From NCBI GenBank assembly GCA_963971405.1, contig OZ020489.1:45524510-45588509 (forward strand): 64,000 bases of DNA. Reading direction: 5' to 3'. The notes under the pieces are model-generated. The model ran no database searches. It saw nothing but the letters and a program-made list of their open reading frames with translations, and was not told where the DNA came from. A program made the position numbers and the translations under genes. How positions within the stretch are numbered: position 1 is the stretch's first letter; the number at the start of each line of letters is the position of its first letter. The stretch comes from Psococerastis gibbosa. Lineage: Eukaryota > Arthropoda > Insecta > Psocodea > Psocidae. Below, piece by piece: positions 38,600 through 49,438 of the stretch.

Positions 38600-39488
38600 A
38601 TATACATCAAAATGTGTAAAAATCCACAATTTCAGGACTATTTTTTTCAAAAACTGAAATATACGCATAATCAACACCTTTGTACGTATGGATGCCTTAG
38701 TCTCCAGAAAGAATCCTCACTTTCTGTCACAACCTCATATTTATATCGCCTCACGACGTCACATGAATACGCTCTCACAGACTTTACCGAAGGCGTGCTT
38801 GGTTATTCAGCGCTCTTCTAGTGTAGACCGTAGAAAGCCAGTCATTGACAGTTACAGGGGGTTGCAATATGAGACCGATACCGAATGCGCCAACAGTTAC
38901 ACTTTAAAATTCGGTGCCGGCAGGCAAGTGCCTCGAGCACCTGATATGTTCAGTGCCCGGAAATACAGACACCAGGCACTCCAATCTATACCTTTCCGGT
39001 GTCACCTCACCACCAAGTGCCCGCCTTGTTCAGGTTTGACTTTATCCTCTGTATGGGCACACATTCAAGTCAGTCTGCGTCTTACAGTATGTCTCGACAG
39101 TATAAAGCGAGATATACGTATATATACAAATGTATTAGCGAGACATTCATACAATTCATTTGAAACATGTAGGACGTGCTATCCTGCTGACAATGACTAA
39201 AAACGAGTGGGGATTCCATCACATTTACAAGCGACCATGTCCTCGGTTGGACCGCGGCCCTGGCCCAAAACGGAGGTCTCACATACAGAAAAGGTCTGTT
39301 TCAGGACCAGCCAATCAGATAAGAAAACAAATAGTGCCATAACGCCACCTGTAAATGGCTGCATATACATAATATGTGACATCAAACCGGCATAAGTGCA
39401 AAAAATGAGTTTTTAAGTTCATGGTATCAAAAAATTTCTAATTTTTTTGTCCACTTTTACGTCATACCGGCATTTCGTACAGTTTAAC
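38600..39488. other. Intergenic, nothing recognised
   Basis: Two medium frames (38688-39200 plus, 39082-39385 minus) have no recognisable motif. No repeat ends found. Confidence 0.4.
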
Positions 39489-39667
39489 AAAAATCCATCT
39501 GCAGCCTGATCGAGGCGATTATAATACCGGGGTTAAATAAATATCCTATGATTATAACTGTAAGCAAACAAATTTTGAATAGCACTTTCCATTATAAAAT
39601 TATCTTGTTTACCAGGGGATTAAATAAATACCGGTATTATAATCGCCTCGATCAGGCTGCAGATGGC
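39489..39667. repeat. Short hairpin element
   Basis: About 50-bp arms (39489-39545 and 39619-39667) are inverted copies around CTGCAGCCTGATCGAGGCGA. The total of about 180 bp sits just upstream of a larger foldback element. Confidence 0.65.
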
Positions 39668-39693
39668 GTTGGACCGGTTCGCATTTACGCATA

Positions 39694-40304
39694 GGCGGCT
39701 ATTCCACCGACCTCGTTTTTCATAATGCAAGTGCATGACGTGGTAGCAGACATCATTAATAAGTCTCTGCCTTATTTTATTTAAGGAGACTATAATGTAG
39801 ATACTTAAGGGCAAACCGGAGTCCCCGATATTCTATTTTCTGTTCAAACTTCAATTTCTCATGAAATATGGGACGCAGAACAATGAAAAAATGCTCAATG
39901 GCAAGAAGAATGTTTTCTCCTAATTTTGATGTATAGTATGTGGCCTTAACTAACCCCAATTCGCCACAGTTGATTAACTCCTTCAGCTTGAACTCCTGAG
40001 TGACCGCTATGTTTTGCGTATTAAGTTCACTAAGTATAGCCGATCAGTATTGATGATTGCAACATACTATGTATCAAAATTAGGAGAAAAAAAATCTTCT
40101 TTCCATTCCGCATTTTTTCATTGTTATGCGTTCCATAATTCATGAGAAGTTTAATTTGCACAGAAATAGAATATCGGCGACTCCGGTTTGCCCTTAACTT
40201 ATCTATTATAAAACTAAGTTATAATATGGTAGAGACTTATTATTGATGTCTGCTACCACGTCATGCACTTGCATTATAAAAACGAGGTCGGTGGAATAGC
40301 CGCC
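39694..40304. mobile_element. Foldback MITE, Harbinger-like, copy 1
   Basis: Termini GGCGGCTATTCCACCGAC and inverse; flanks ATA at 39691-39693 and 40305-40307. Arms of roughly 280 bp pair almost throughout, leaving a short loop. Two related foldbacks at 58268-58651 and 58809-59067 share the termini and also have 3-bp A/T flanks (TAA, TTA). Three-base TWA duplications with GGC ends suggest PIF/Harbinger, by inference. No coding. Confidence 0.75.
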
Positions 40305-40307
40305 ATA

Positions 40308-40757
40308 GGAAAATCACTATGCAAAAACGCTCTGGCGAAAAATTTGCATTTTCCGGTTTGTTTTCACAGCGACGATAATAATAATAAATATTATAAAATG
40401 TACCATATAAGACATGGAGTTACAACGGATCTCCATTGGGAACACACCGTTTCAAATTTACGACCTATGCATTTAATTTATTTAGTTTTTTGCACAAGCT
40501 ACGTAATATTACACTGTAAAACGATAAAAATTGCACAAGTAGGTATCATTACAAAATCTATTTCATACATGCCAGTTGAGTATACCCGCTTTAGAGAGAG
40601 TATTATTAGAAAATGTAGAAGTAAATAATAGGAAGATCGAGGACCGAGTAAACTGGAGGACGATATGCAGGGAGTTGCTGCCAACCAATCGCTAAGATTG
40701 TAACCGTAAGAAGAAATAATAGGGAAAAAAGAGTGGGTATGCCTAAACCCACATTTC
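40308..40757. other. Nothing recognised before the LTR element
   Basis: AT-rich sequence; an open frame running from 40263 to 40628 begins in the foldback arm and has no motif. Confidence 0.4.
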
Positions 40758-40761
40758 ATAA

Positions 40762-40894
40762 TGTAGGTTCGGGTGTTTCCGGCAAGGCTCGGCACCAGGC
40801 AGCCAGTCTTGTCGGGTGTTCCGATGCGTACGGTAATATATCTCTATTTGCTGTTGATAAATTAATTTGGTTCTATATAATCTCCAACCCTACA
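40762..40894 (+). repeat. 5' LTR of the Gypsy element
   Basis: 133 bp, starts TG and ends CA, with a short perfect terminal inverted repeat (TGTAGG/CCTACA). By eye identical to 45758-45890. Confidence 0.92.
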
Positions 40895-41284
40895 AATTGG
40901 GGGCTCGTCCGGAATGAATTTCGACTAACGCGAGTGAATAAAAGAATGTGTGGTGACTATATAAAGAGTTAAAAGTTTAAAAAAAAAAATTCGCCACTGT
41001 GTGAGCGTGGGCTGGAGGGTGTACACTGGCCGCGCGCTTAGCACTCATCGCATGGTCTGTGCCGATACCTACGGATTGGGGTTGGAGTAGATGTCTTCTG
41101 GAGCCAAGTGTATTTGGTGTATACCTGCCGCGCTTATGACTCACCACCGCGTGGACTGTGTTTATACCTTCGGATGGGACGTGCAGTAGATGTCTTCGGG
41201 AGCCAAGTGTACTCGTGATCGGCGACTCGGGGAGTAATCAGCTAAGACATTTTTTTTTCTCTCTCTCTCTTTATATTATTTTAC

Positions 41285-44200
41285 ATGATGGCCCAAACAT
41301 TGAGAGATTTGTCTGCTGTGCGCAAAGGTGTGGAGTTTTTCCCCATTGCTACAGTGAAGAGTTTGGCTAAGATGTTGAAGGTGGCTGCGAGCAGAGATGA
41401 TGTTTTGGAATTCACCGGCTTCAATTTCAATGATGATCATGGAAAAGACTATGAGGTGGACACGATCTGCAAGGGTTATAGCAAAACGATGTTAATCAAT
41501 TTCTGTAGTATGTTGGGATTGCCAAATCAGGGGAATAAGGACTATCTAGCTCAGCTGCTATGCAATGCATTGGACGATTTGACGAAGTTCAACGAGTTTA
41601 CTGTGAAGGAGGAAGTTCAAGACGACGAGGAAGATGGGCATGAAGAGGACGAGGACGACCAAGACGATAACCAGGAAGGTGATAAAGACGATGAAGATGA
41701 TGGTGCTCATACTTCCACTAAAATGGTGGCTAGGAAAGTAAAGGAGATGCAACCTTTCACATTATCCATGGGGTTTAGAGATATGGAAGGGTCTGTACGA
41801 AGTTTTGATGGAAGTGATGAATATTCAGTGGAAAAGTGGGTTGACGATTTTGAGTCAATGGCAGCGCTCATGGGTTGGAATCCCTTACAACAGTTTATAT
41901 TTGCAAAAAACTCTCTGAAAGGTGTGGCTAAGTTATACTCACAGAGCTTAAGGCAATTAACGTCTTACAAACGTCTTAAGGCAGAATTATTAAGCGAGTT
42001 TTCGAGCAAAGTGACTAATGCCGATCTGCATAAGACGATGTCGCAAAGGAAGAAGGCAAAAGATGAAAGTGCTCAAAAATATTACATTGTCATGAGAGAA
42101 ATAGCTAATAAAGGGAATATTGATGATGATTCTTTGATGCAATATGTAATAGATGGTATAAATGATGACGCTAATAAAGTTATGCTGTATGGGGCAAGAA
42201 CACTGAATGACTTTCGAGATAAAATAAAAATGTATGACAAAGTGGTACCAATAAAAGTAGATTTGAGTAAAGATGTGTCACCATCACTTAAAGATAGACG
42301 ATTTGATAAAAAGACGAATTTGGAAAAAGAACTCTCGCAGAGTCGTGGTGACTATGATAGGCAGCGTTCGTCGCACTGCTTCAGTTGTGGTGGTAAAGGA
42401 CACAGATCTGATTTCTGTCCGTATAAGGAGAAAGGACCTAAATGTTTTTCATGCAATCAATTTGGGCACATATCTTCGTCCCCGGACTGTCCGGGAAAGA
42501 AGACTCTCATCATTTCAACATCAACGTGCATGGTGTGTCCGGGGAAGAAAACCCCTAAAAATCAGCTAACTGAGGGAAAATTCTTTAAGAAAGTAACAAT
42601 TAACGGGACAGAGATCAATGGGTTGATTGACACAGGCAGCGAAATAACAATTATGCGCGAAGATATGTTTAAGGGAAAAATGGCCAACGTTAAGTTGACG
42701 ACTTCTGGAACGTCCATGACTGGCATGGGAAATGTTGGTGTACAAAGCCTCGGAAAATTTCATGCTTGTCTAACCATTGATCAACAAGAATTTGAAACTT
42801 GCGTCGAGGTCGTTCCGACTAGTTGCATTAAAATGGAGTTTTTAATTGGAAGAGATGTGTTAGTGCAAGCAAAGTTAGAAGAAGGAATAGCTGGTTTGCA
42901 CTTAAGAAAAATAAATGAATATGATACATCAGCATTCGCAGAGGAAGTACAGGTTTTTAACTGTATGGTCTTTGACGGTGATAATATAACCATTGGACCT
43001 GTGACCAAAGATGTACGGGAAAGGTTGTTAAATATGATTGCCACATATAAACCAGAGGAACGATGTGAAGAAGAAAATGGAGTCAAAATGACTATAACTC
43101 TCAATGATGAAACGCCTATTTCTTGCTCACCCAGACGTCTGCCTTTGGTAGAAAAGGAAATAGTAGATAAACAAGTGGATGAGTGGCTGAAGGACGACAT
43201 CATCGAACCGTCATCGTCAGAGTTCGCCAGCCAGGTAGTGGTAGTGCGGAAAAAAGATGGTTCGCCTCGAATCTGTATTAATTATAAACCATTGAATCGT
43301 CAGACTATAAAAGACCGTCACCCTCTTCCTCTAATAGAAGATCAGTTAGATTCCTTAAGTGGTTTCAGAGTATTCAGCACACTGGACCTACGGAATGCTT
43401 TCATGCATGTGCCGATTTCCGATGAGAGTAAAAAGTATACTGCTTTCGTGACCCATCGTGGTTTATATCAATTCAAAAGAGTTCCATTCGGACTCTGCAA
43501 TTCTCCGGCTGTTTTTCAGCGTTTTGTGAACAAGGTATTCAGGAAGTTGATTATTGAAAAAGTTGTTTTGTTGTATTTGGACGATTTGATTGTTCCTGGT
43601 GTTTCAGTCGAAGATGCACTTAAAAAATTAGAAATAGTGTTCGAGACTGCTAGGAAAAATGGACTGAACCTAAATATCAAGAAATGTCAATTCCTGCAAA
43701 ATGAGGTTGAGTTTTTGGGACATAAAGTGGTGGAAGGAAAGATTATGCCTTCAACTTTAAAAACTGTTGCAGTAGCAAAGTTTAGAGAACCTAAAAATGT
43801 AAAACAAATACAAGAGTTTCTTGGACTTACTGGATACTTTAGAAAATTTGTGCCAAACTATTCAATGCTAGCGAAACCACTTAGTGACATGACAAAGAAA
43901 GACGCAAAGTTTGTTTTTCGCGATGATCAACGGAGAAGTTTCCTTCATCTTAAAAAAGTGTTGACAGAACGTCCAGTTCTTAGTATTTATAACCCTGCTT
44001 ATGAGACCGAACTACATACTGATGCTTGTAAGATTGGTATCGGTGCTTGTATTTTACAACGAGATCCTGTTGACGGCAGTTTTCACCCGGTGTATTACTT
44101 CAGTAAGAAGACGACGGAAGCCGAACAAAAGTGGTGTAGTTACGAACTCGAAGCATTTGCCATTGTCGAAGCATTGAAAAAACTTAGGGTCTATCTTCTA

Positions 44201-45601
44201 GGCATTCCCTTTACAATCGTCACAGACTGTTCAGCATTTCAACAAACCCTGTCGAAGACTGACCTAAGTACTAGAGTTGCCCGTTGGGCAATGTTGCTTG
44301 AAGACTATCATTACAAGATAGTGCATCGGTCAGGCACTCAGATGCGCCACGTTGATGCCTTAAGTCGGAATGCTGCAGTCATGTTCAGCATCAAAGACCA
44401 TCTCGTAACATCAAAAGTCAAAAAAGCTCAAGATGACGACCCACACTTATTTGCCATAAAGGAGCTTTTACAGAAAGGAAGTCCACATGACGAATATATT
44501 TTAAAGCAGGATGTGTTATTTAGGTATCTAGATGGTAGAGAGTTACTTGTGATACCTGACAGTATGGAGTACGAAATAATACGTCATGCCCATGAACAAG
44601 GACACTATGCCGTCAAGCCGACAAAAGAGAAAGTAAAGCAAGACTATTTCATCCCACATCTTACTGAGAAAGTCACTAAGATCCTCGCCAGTTGTGTGAA
44701 ATGCATCTTAGGATCTAAGAAATCTGGACGGAAAGAAGGTTTCCTTCATCCCATAGACAAAGGCGATTGTCCATTGGAAACGTACCATTTAGATCATCTT
44801 GGACCACTTGAATCTACACATAAACAGTATAAACATATTTTAGTGGTCATTGATGCGTTCTCAAAATTCGTATGGCTCTACCCGACGAAAAGTACTACGA
44901 CGGCAGAAGTTATTTCAAAGTTAGAACTTCAAAAAACAAATTTCGGAAACCCTGTGCGCATGGTATCAGACCGGGGAACGGCGTTCACTTCCAAGGACTT
45001 TGAAAACTATTGTGCCGACGAAGGAGTGACTCATGTGAAGATCACTACAGGACTTCCACGCGCCAATGGCCAAGTGGAACGAATCAATCGCAGCATCATA
45101 CCGATTCTAACCAAACTCTCCTGTGAGGACCCCACGAAATGGTATAAATTTATACCGGAATTACAGATGGCCTTGAATTCTACCTATCATCGGAGTCTAG
45201 GTCACTCACCGTTTGAAGTACTTTTGGGAACAAAGATGAGGTTTAAAAACGAAGACTTGAAGATGGCTGTCGAAGACGAGCTCATGTCAATGTATCAAGC
45301 AGATCGTCAGGAATTGAGAGATTCGGCCAGAGCACAAATTCATAAAGTTGCTTCCGAGAATGTGAAGACCTACAATCTACGACGTCGTCGAGCGCCAATT
45401 TATGATGTCGGAGACATTGTTGCCATAAAGAGAACTCAACTTGGACCTGGACTGAAGCTGAAACCCAAATTTTTGGGGCCGTATGAAGTAACTCAATGCC
45501 TTCTGAATGATTCCTATAGTGTGAAGAAGTTGGGACATCACGAAGGCCCTAATGAAACTACTACTACGGCGGAATATATGAAGCCATTTTGGAGCATCTA
45601 G
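41285..45601 (+). CDS. Gag-Pol polyprotein of the Gypsy element
   Basis: One frame of 1438 aa. Gag: N-terminal region, a strongly acidic stretch (residues ~118-140), a capsid-like region, and two CCHC knuckles (CFSCGGKGHRSDFC, CFSCNQFGH). Pol: aspartic protease LIDTGSEITIM; reverse transcriptase with FSTLDLRNAF and YLDDLIV; RNase H beginning LHTDACKIGIGACIL; integrase with an HHCC-type zinc site (HEQGHYAVKP ... CVKC) and a DDE core (LDHLGPLES, VSDRGTAFTS, NGQVERINRS). Gag and Pol share one frame, as in several Gypsy lineages. The exact lineage cannot be set without a tree. Confidence 0.93.
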   Translation: MMAQTLRDLSAVRKGVEFFPIATVKSLAKMLKVAASRDDVLEFTGFNFNDDHGKDYEVDTICKGYSKTMLINFCSMLGLPNQGNKDYLAQLLCNALDDLTKFNEFTVKEEVQDDEEDGHEEDEDDQDDNQEGDKDDEDDGAHTSTKMVARKVKEMQPFTLSMGFRDMEGSVRSFDGSDEYSVEKWVDDFESMAALMGWNPLQQFIFAKNSLKGVAKLYSQSLRQLTSYKRLKAELLSEFSSKVTNADLHKTMSQRKKAKDESAQKYYIVMREIANKGNIDDDSLMQYVIDGINDDANKVMLYGARTLNDFRDKIKMYDKVVPIKVDLSKDVSPSLKDRRFDKKTNLEKELSQSRGDYDRQRSSHCFSCGGKGHRSDFCPYKEKGPKCFSCNQFGHISSSPDCPGKKTLIISTSTCMVCPGKKTPKNQLTEGKFFKKVTINGTEINGLIDTGSEITIMREDMFKGKMANVKLTTSGTSMTGMGNVGVQSLGKFHACLTIDQQEFETCVEVVPTSCIKMEFLIGRDVLVQAKLEEGIAGLHLRKINEYDTSAFAEEVQVFNCMVFDGDNITIGPVTKDVRERLLNMIATYKPEERCEEENGVKMTITLNDETPISCSPRRLPLVEKEIVDKQVDEWLKDDIIEPSSSEFASQVVVVRKKDGSPRICINYKPLNRQTIKDRHPLPLIEDQLDSLSGFRVFSTLDLRNAFMHVPISDESKKYTAFVTHRGLYQFKRVPFGLCNSPAVFQRFVNKVFRKLIIEKVVLLYLDDLIVPGVSVEDALKKLEIVFETARKNGLNLNIKKCQFLQNEVEFLGHKVVEGKIMPSTLKTVAVAKFREPKNVKQIQEFLGLTGYFRKFVPNYSMLAKPLSDMTKKDAKFVFRDDQRRSFLHLKKVLTERPVLSIYNPAYETELHTDACKIGIGACILQRDPVDGSFHPVYYFSKKTTEAEQKWCSYELEAFAIVEALKKLRVYLLGIPFTIVTDCSAFQQTLSKTDLSTRVARWAMLLEDYHYKIVHRSGTQMRHVDALSRNAAVMFSIKDHLVTSKVKKAQDDDPHLFAIKELLQKGSPHDEYILKQDVLFRYLDGRELLVIPDSMEYEIIRHAHEQGHYAVKPTKEKVKQDYFIPHLTEKVTKILASCVKCILGSKKSGRKEGFLHPIDKGDCPLETYHLDHLGPLESTHKQYKHILVVIDAFSKFVWLYPTKSTTTAEVISKLELQKTNFGNPVRMVSDRGTAFTSKDFENYCADEGVTHVKITTGLPRANGQVERINRSIIPILTKLSCEDPTKWYKFIPELQMALNSTYHRSLGHSPFEVLLGTKMRFKNEDLKMAVEDELMSMYQADRQELRDSARAQIHKVASENVKTYNLRRRRAPIYDVGDIVAIKRTQLGPGLKLKPKFLGPYEVTQCLLNDSYSVKKLGHHEGPNETTTTAEYMKPFWSI

Positions 45602-45757
45602 CTTTCCAGCATTTTTGGGGATTTTTTTTTCCGTTTTATGGGTTAACTTTAAATAGTGAGTAGGTTTTGTTTCGTTCGTTGCGTGAATTTCTGTGGGTTT
45701 TATTTTTATTCTATAAGCTAAGTTTGGGGTCAAACTTTTTGTCAGGAGTGGCCGAGT

Positions 45758-45890
45758 TGTAGGTTCGGGTGTTTCCGGCAAGGCTCGGCACCAGGCAGCC
45801 AGTCTTGTCGGGTGTTCCGATGCGTACGGTAATATATCTCTATTTGCTGTTGATAAATTAATTTGGTTCTATATAATCTCCAACCCTACA
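45758..45890 (+). repeat. 3' LTR of the Gypsy element
   Basis: 133 bp, identical by eye to the 5' LTR at 40762-40894. The purine-rich run expected just before it is weak (AGGAGTGGCCGAG). Confidence 0.92.
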
Positions 45891-46223
45891 ATAATATTAT
45901 AAATATTAAATATCATACCAGTTTTAATAAAATATTTACGTTTTTAGAAAAAACAAAATTTAATTTCACAGGAAATATTTATCGCAGACCTATAATTGAG
46001 GGCTCATGGGATATACTGTATATAAAAAAACGTCCCTCTACATTTTGAAATGCAGTACCTTTTATTCCATTTGGTTACTTGTGGAGCTGTTTCGTATAGC
46101 AAATACTTGCGACCAACCGATCAGAAATTTGTAACAAATAAGCACGTCACGTTATGTCTGAACGGCTGTGTTCCACACCATCCGGACATCTCGATTATGA
46201 CGAATTTTGAAATGCGATAAAAA

Positions 46224-47434
46224 GAACCGGTCCGAGTTAACTTGAACATGCTTTTTCCAATTTATCAATTAGTAAATAGAGAAATCCGGACCCCCTCTGG
46301 CAACAGCCTAGGATATTCCCTATACCAAAGCACTGAAACATCGATGGCATTGCATATTATAGATCGGGCAGACCAATACATTGCACACAGTAATAATTTC
46401 TGGGCACGCAATCCATTTGAGTGTTTGAGTTTTCTATAATTTTTTGCACAAAACCACCAAATAATTTGGGAAAGCAACCTGTCCGGTTTTGTTACTCAAT
46501 TTAACACCTAAAACATGCCTGAAGATAGAAATCATCGACAGAAAGTTTCCGCAGAAAGATTATTTTAGGGGGATTCATCTACCTATTGAGATGTCGACAA
46601 ATGTTCGACTTTCGGAATATTTCTTCACAACTTTTCATTTCATGACCCCCTGAGCCTAAAACCACCCTCCGTTTAAAATATATAGGAAACACTCAAATTT
46701 CCGCAAATATTATCTGATTTTGATGAAACTTGGCACAAAAATTGGTCATAAAAATGTCTTGATCGCATCCAGTCAAAGTGAAAATAATTTGATAAGTAAA
46801 AGAAAAGTTCATAATCGGCATTGTGGTTTGAAATTTGGAACACAAGAGTGTTGTGTGTGTTGATGTGGTCGGGAAAATAATGAAGTATTTTTTTATTTTT
46901 TATTACATACATAGCGTAGAAGAAAAGCAGGATCTGCGGAATCTCCCTACACCTGATCGGCCAGAGCCGAAAGGGATTTTTTTGTCATTTTTCATGAAAA
47001 TTTAGTTATTTTTATTTTTTACCCCCAGAAGCAAACTATCAAGAGGAAGCAACACTCCGCATTTTATTAACATTAATAACGACTACAATATAAGTAAATT
47101 TAAAAGAAATCGTTGGAGCCGTTATTGAGAAATAATTTTTGTATGCGTTTTATTGGAGTTTTTTGGGAATAATACCCCCCAAAATTAAGTCAGCCCAAAA
47201 TAAAATAAAAATGGTCCCGAGGTATGATTTGTGTGAATTTACTTGCCAAATGTCATCCAAATCGACTGAGTAGTTTGCCCGGAAATCGATGAACAGACAG
47301 ACAGACAGACATTTCGTAATAACCACTTGTTTGGATTCCTGGGACCTCAAAACGTGTAAATCCGTTGAAATCTCGGAATCGAAAATTTTGACCATCACAA
47401 AGCTTTCCTTATACCACGTATAAATTGGAACGCA
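46224..47434 (+). repeat. Dispersed (GACA)n repeat, longest copy
   Basis: Begins AAGAACCGGTCCGAGT and ends ATAAATTGGAACGCAAA. GCTTT-TTCCAATTTAT near the start and ATAAATTGGAACGC at the end are inverted, so the element may have subterminal inverted repeats. Contains GACAGACAGACAGACA at 47294-47310. No protein is encoded. At 46565-46680 it includes the segment shared with 26030-26155. Confidence 0.7.
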
Positions 47435-47440
47435 AAAAGG

Positions 47441-47702
47441 GGTACCTAATAACAAAGTTGGGGTTAACTTATCTATATTTAATCTTCTGGTAGCATTAAT
47501 TGTTTTTAGGATGGTGGAAAAGGGTGGTATGGCATAATAGGTATCTGGGAATTTTAAAATGGAAAGATGTTTCACATCAAATGTATAAAAATTAAGAGCC
47601 TAGCTTTAAAGGTTTAGGTACAATTAATACGAACTTCGCTGTGACGACGGGTTTACATTGTTTTTATAAAGCCAGTAAATAAATAAATAAATAAATAAAT
47701 GA
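47441..47702. mobile_element. Possible LINE 3' end with AAAT tail
   Basis: TTTTTATAAAGCCAGTAAAT followed by seven AAAT units (47667-47700) looks like a LINE 3' UTR end and tail. The short minus-strand frame 47150-47575 overlaps it and shows no domain. Confidence 0.35.
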
Positions 47703-49438
47703 AATTGTCATAAATTTATAAATTTAACACTATAGGCCTATTTAGTTAACACTTTTTGTGCCTTAGATGAAAGATGTTTTAATCCGGTCTACTCATTTTC
47801 ACCAATTACCTTAAGGTAAAGGACAATCAGCAATACAAATTTGTGTGAGAATCAGACCATCCGAAATATAGGGGGAGGAGGGTGTTCATTTATTTCGGTT
47901 ATTTTACGAAATATGAGTTTTCAACATCCACTACAGAAGAGTAGACTTACTGGAAGACCTACTTGGTCGTCACTCCACTTAGAATGAATCCTATATTTAT
48001 TATCTACCTGTGTAAGTGTGGATTTTAATCCTAAGTTTGACGCCATAGCAGACTTAGCAAATTATCCCTTTTCCATAGCGTCATGATTAACACTTATGCT
48101 CAATTCGCATCTTCAATTCAGGCTCGTAGTTTTTACATCAAATGAAAGGCCTTAACTAGAGGTTTCATTTAAATTACCTATAGTAAAGACCAATTATTCT
48201 TTTATAGCGGCTGTAAATAATGAAATCACTGCTTCAGGTTGAGGTAATTATCTCATTTAACGTGTATCCGTGCCAGGCCAAGGTTCAAAATTAATATGTG
48301 CTGACTGTACCAGTGTCTTAAGGTTCTTGGTAAAAATCAGTACACCAGATTAGGACAAGGTACTGAAAACAGTAAGTCAAGAGCAGAATGACTTACTTAA
48401 AAGTATTAAATTTTTGATAAGTTCGTATTAATTGTGCGTGAGCATTTAAGACTAGGCTCATAATTTTAACACCAAATGAAAGCTGTTGATATTATTATTA
48501 TATATCCTATTTGGCTATATATGCAGTATATGGCTCAGCTTAGGCTAAAGCAACAAGTCATCGGTCCAATTTTTAGTTAGTTCCTATATTGACTCCAGTA
48601 GGTTCGCACCGCCATTATTTTATTTATATGTGCACATGCTGTGTAAGTTAAGCCTAATGTATTTTATTCGTGCGTGTTGAGGTTGTTAGGAACTTCCCTG
48701 TTTTAGTGATATAGTGTAAATTGTCCTCGCATCTAGGATACTTTCGGATATTTTCATGTCGCGGTTACCAGCAAATATGTAGCGTAACCAATATACTTAA
48801 ATACACATTCACCTTGACACTTATTTTATAATTGTGTTCTACATCTCATAAGACTAAGAAGTAGAAAGTAGAAGAAACGTAGGCTATTTTATTATTCGAC
48901 CCACTGCTTACTTAACCCTTTAGGAGCGTAATTTGATGCCGCTTAATTAGGATACGCCCCTGCAGTGAGTTAGGTATTTTCTTTTAGCTTTTAGCACCCT
49001 AAAACCACACATTCCCACCATCCGAAAAACATTTAATGCTACCATAAGATAGTGTAACCCCGACTTTAATATTCCATTTCTTACCACATTTCAAAATTCC
49101 TCATAATCGAGATAAAGCGAGTGTCCGGGTGATTTAGAACACCCTGTATAGTAGGCATTTTGTAGCTCTATACGAAAGCAGTCCATTCTCTCAAGCAATA
49201 CAATACCAACCAACATTCCGGCACATTTTGACTTGCCTCAACATGCTTTAACCTGACCTGAGCAGAAAGTAGAGCAAAATCTTGATTTGCAATAACCCCG
49301 TTTAATGGCCCCCAGTTTCGAATTTCCGTCTCGTATTAAAAGACGCCTGAAATTGCACCCTTAGACATGGCGCTCTCACTCACATAGGATGGAAACTTAA
49401 ATTATAGAGGGGGAGGGGGATTTGTTCACAGTTAAAAC
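47703..49438. other. UBE3A 3' flank, nothing recognised
   Basis: About 1.7 kb on the 3' side of UBE3A, which is transcribed from the minus strand; the 3' UTR must lie at the high-coordinate end. No other gene or repeat was identified. Confidence 0.4.

Larger units (their letters stand above)
40762..45890 (+). mobile_element. Ty3/Gypsy LTR retrotransposon, whole-looking
   Basis: A 5129-bp element with two 133-bp LTRs (TGTAGG ... CCTACA) that read identically, a 4-bp target duplication ATAA (40758-40761 and 45891-45894), and a primer site 3 bp after the left LTR (40898-40915, TGGGGGCTCGTCCGG) matching the end of tRNA-Pro. A leader of about 370 bp precedes one long gag-pol frame; there is no envelope gene. 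Order protease, RT, RNase H, integrase is that of Ty3/Gypsy. No breaks were seen, and identical LTRs imply a recent insertion. Confidence 0.93.

Noticed and set aside
40263-40628. 121-codon plus-strand frame
   Set aside because: Starts in the arm of a foldback element and has no motif.
41558-41752. Minus-strand hydrophobic frame
   Set aside because: Complement of the acidic Gag stretch; hydrophobicity is a by-product of the GAN codons.
47294-47310. CRISPR or other spaced direct repeats around GACA tracts
   Set aside because: Simple microsatellite inside a eukaryotic dispersed repeat; no spacers.
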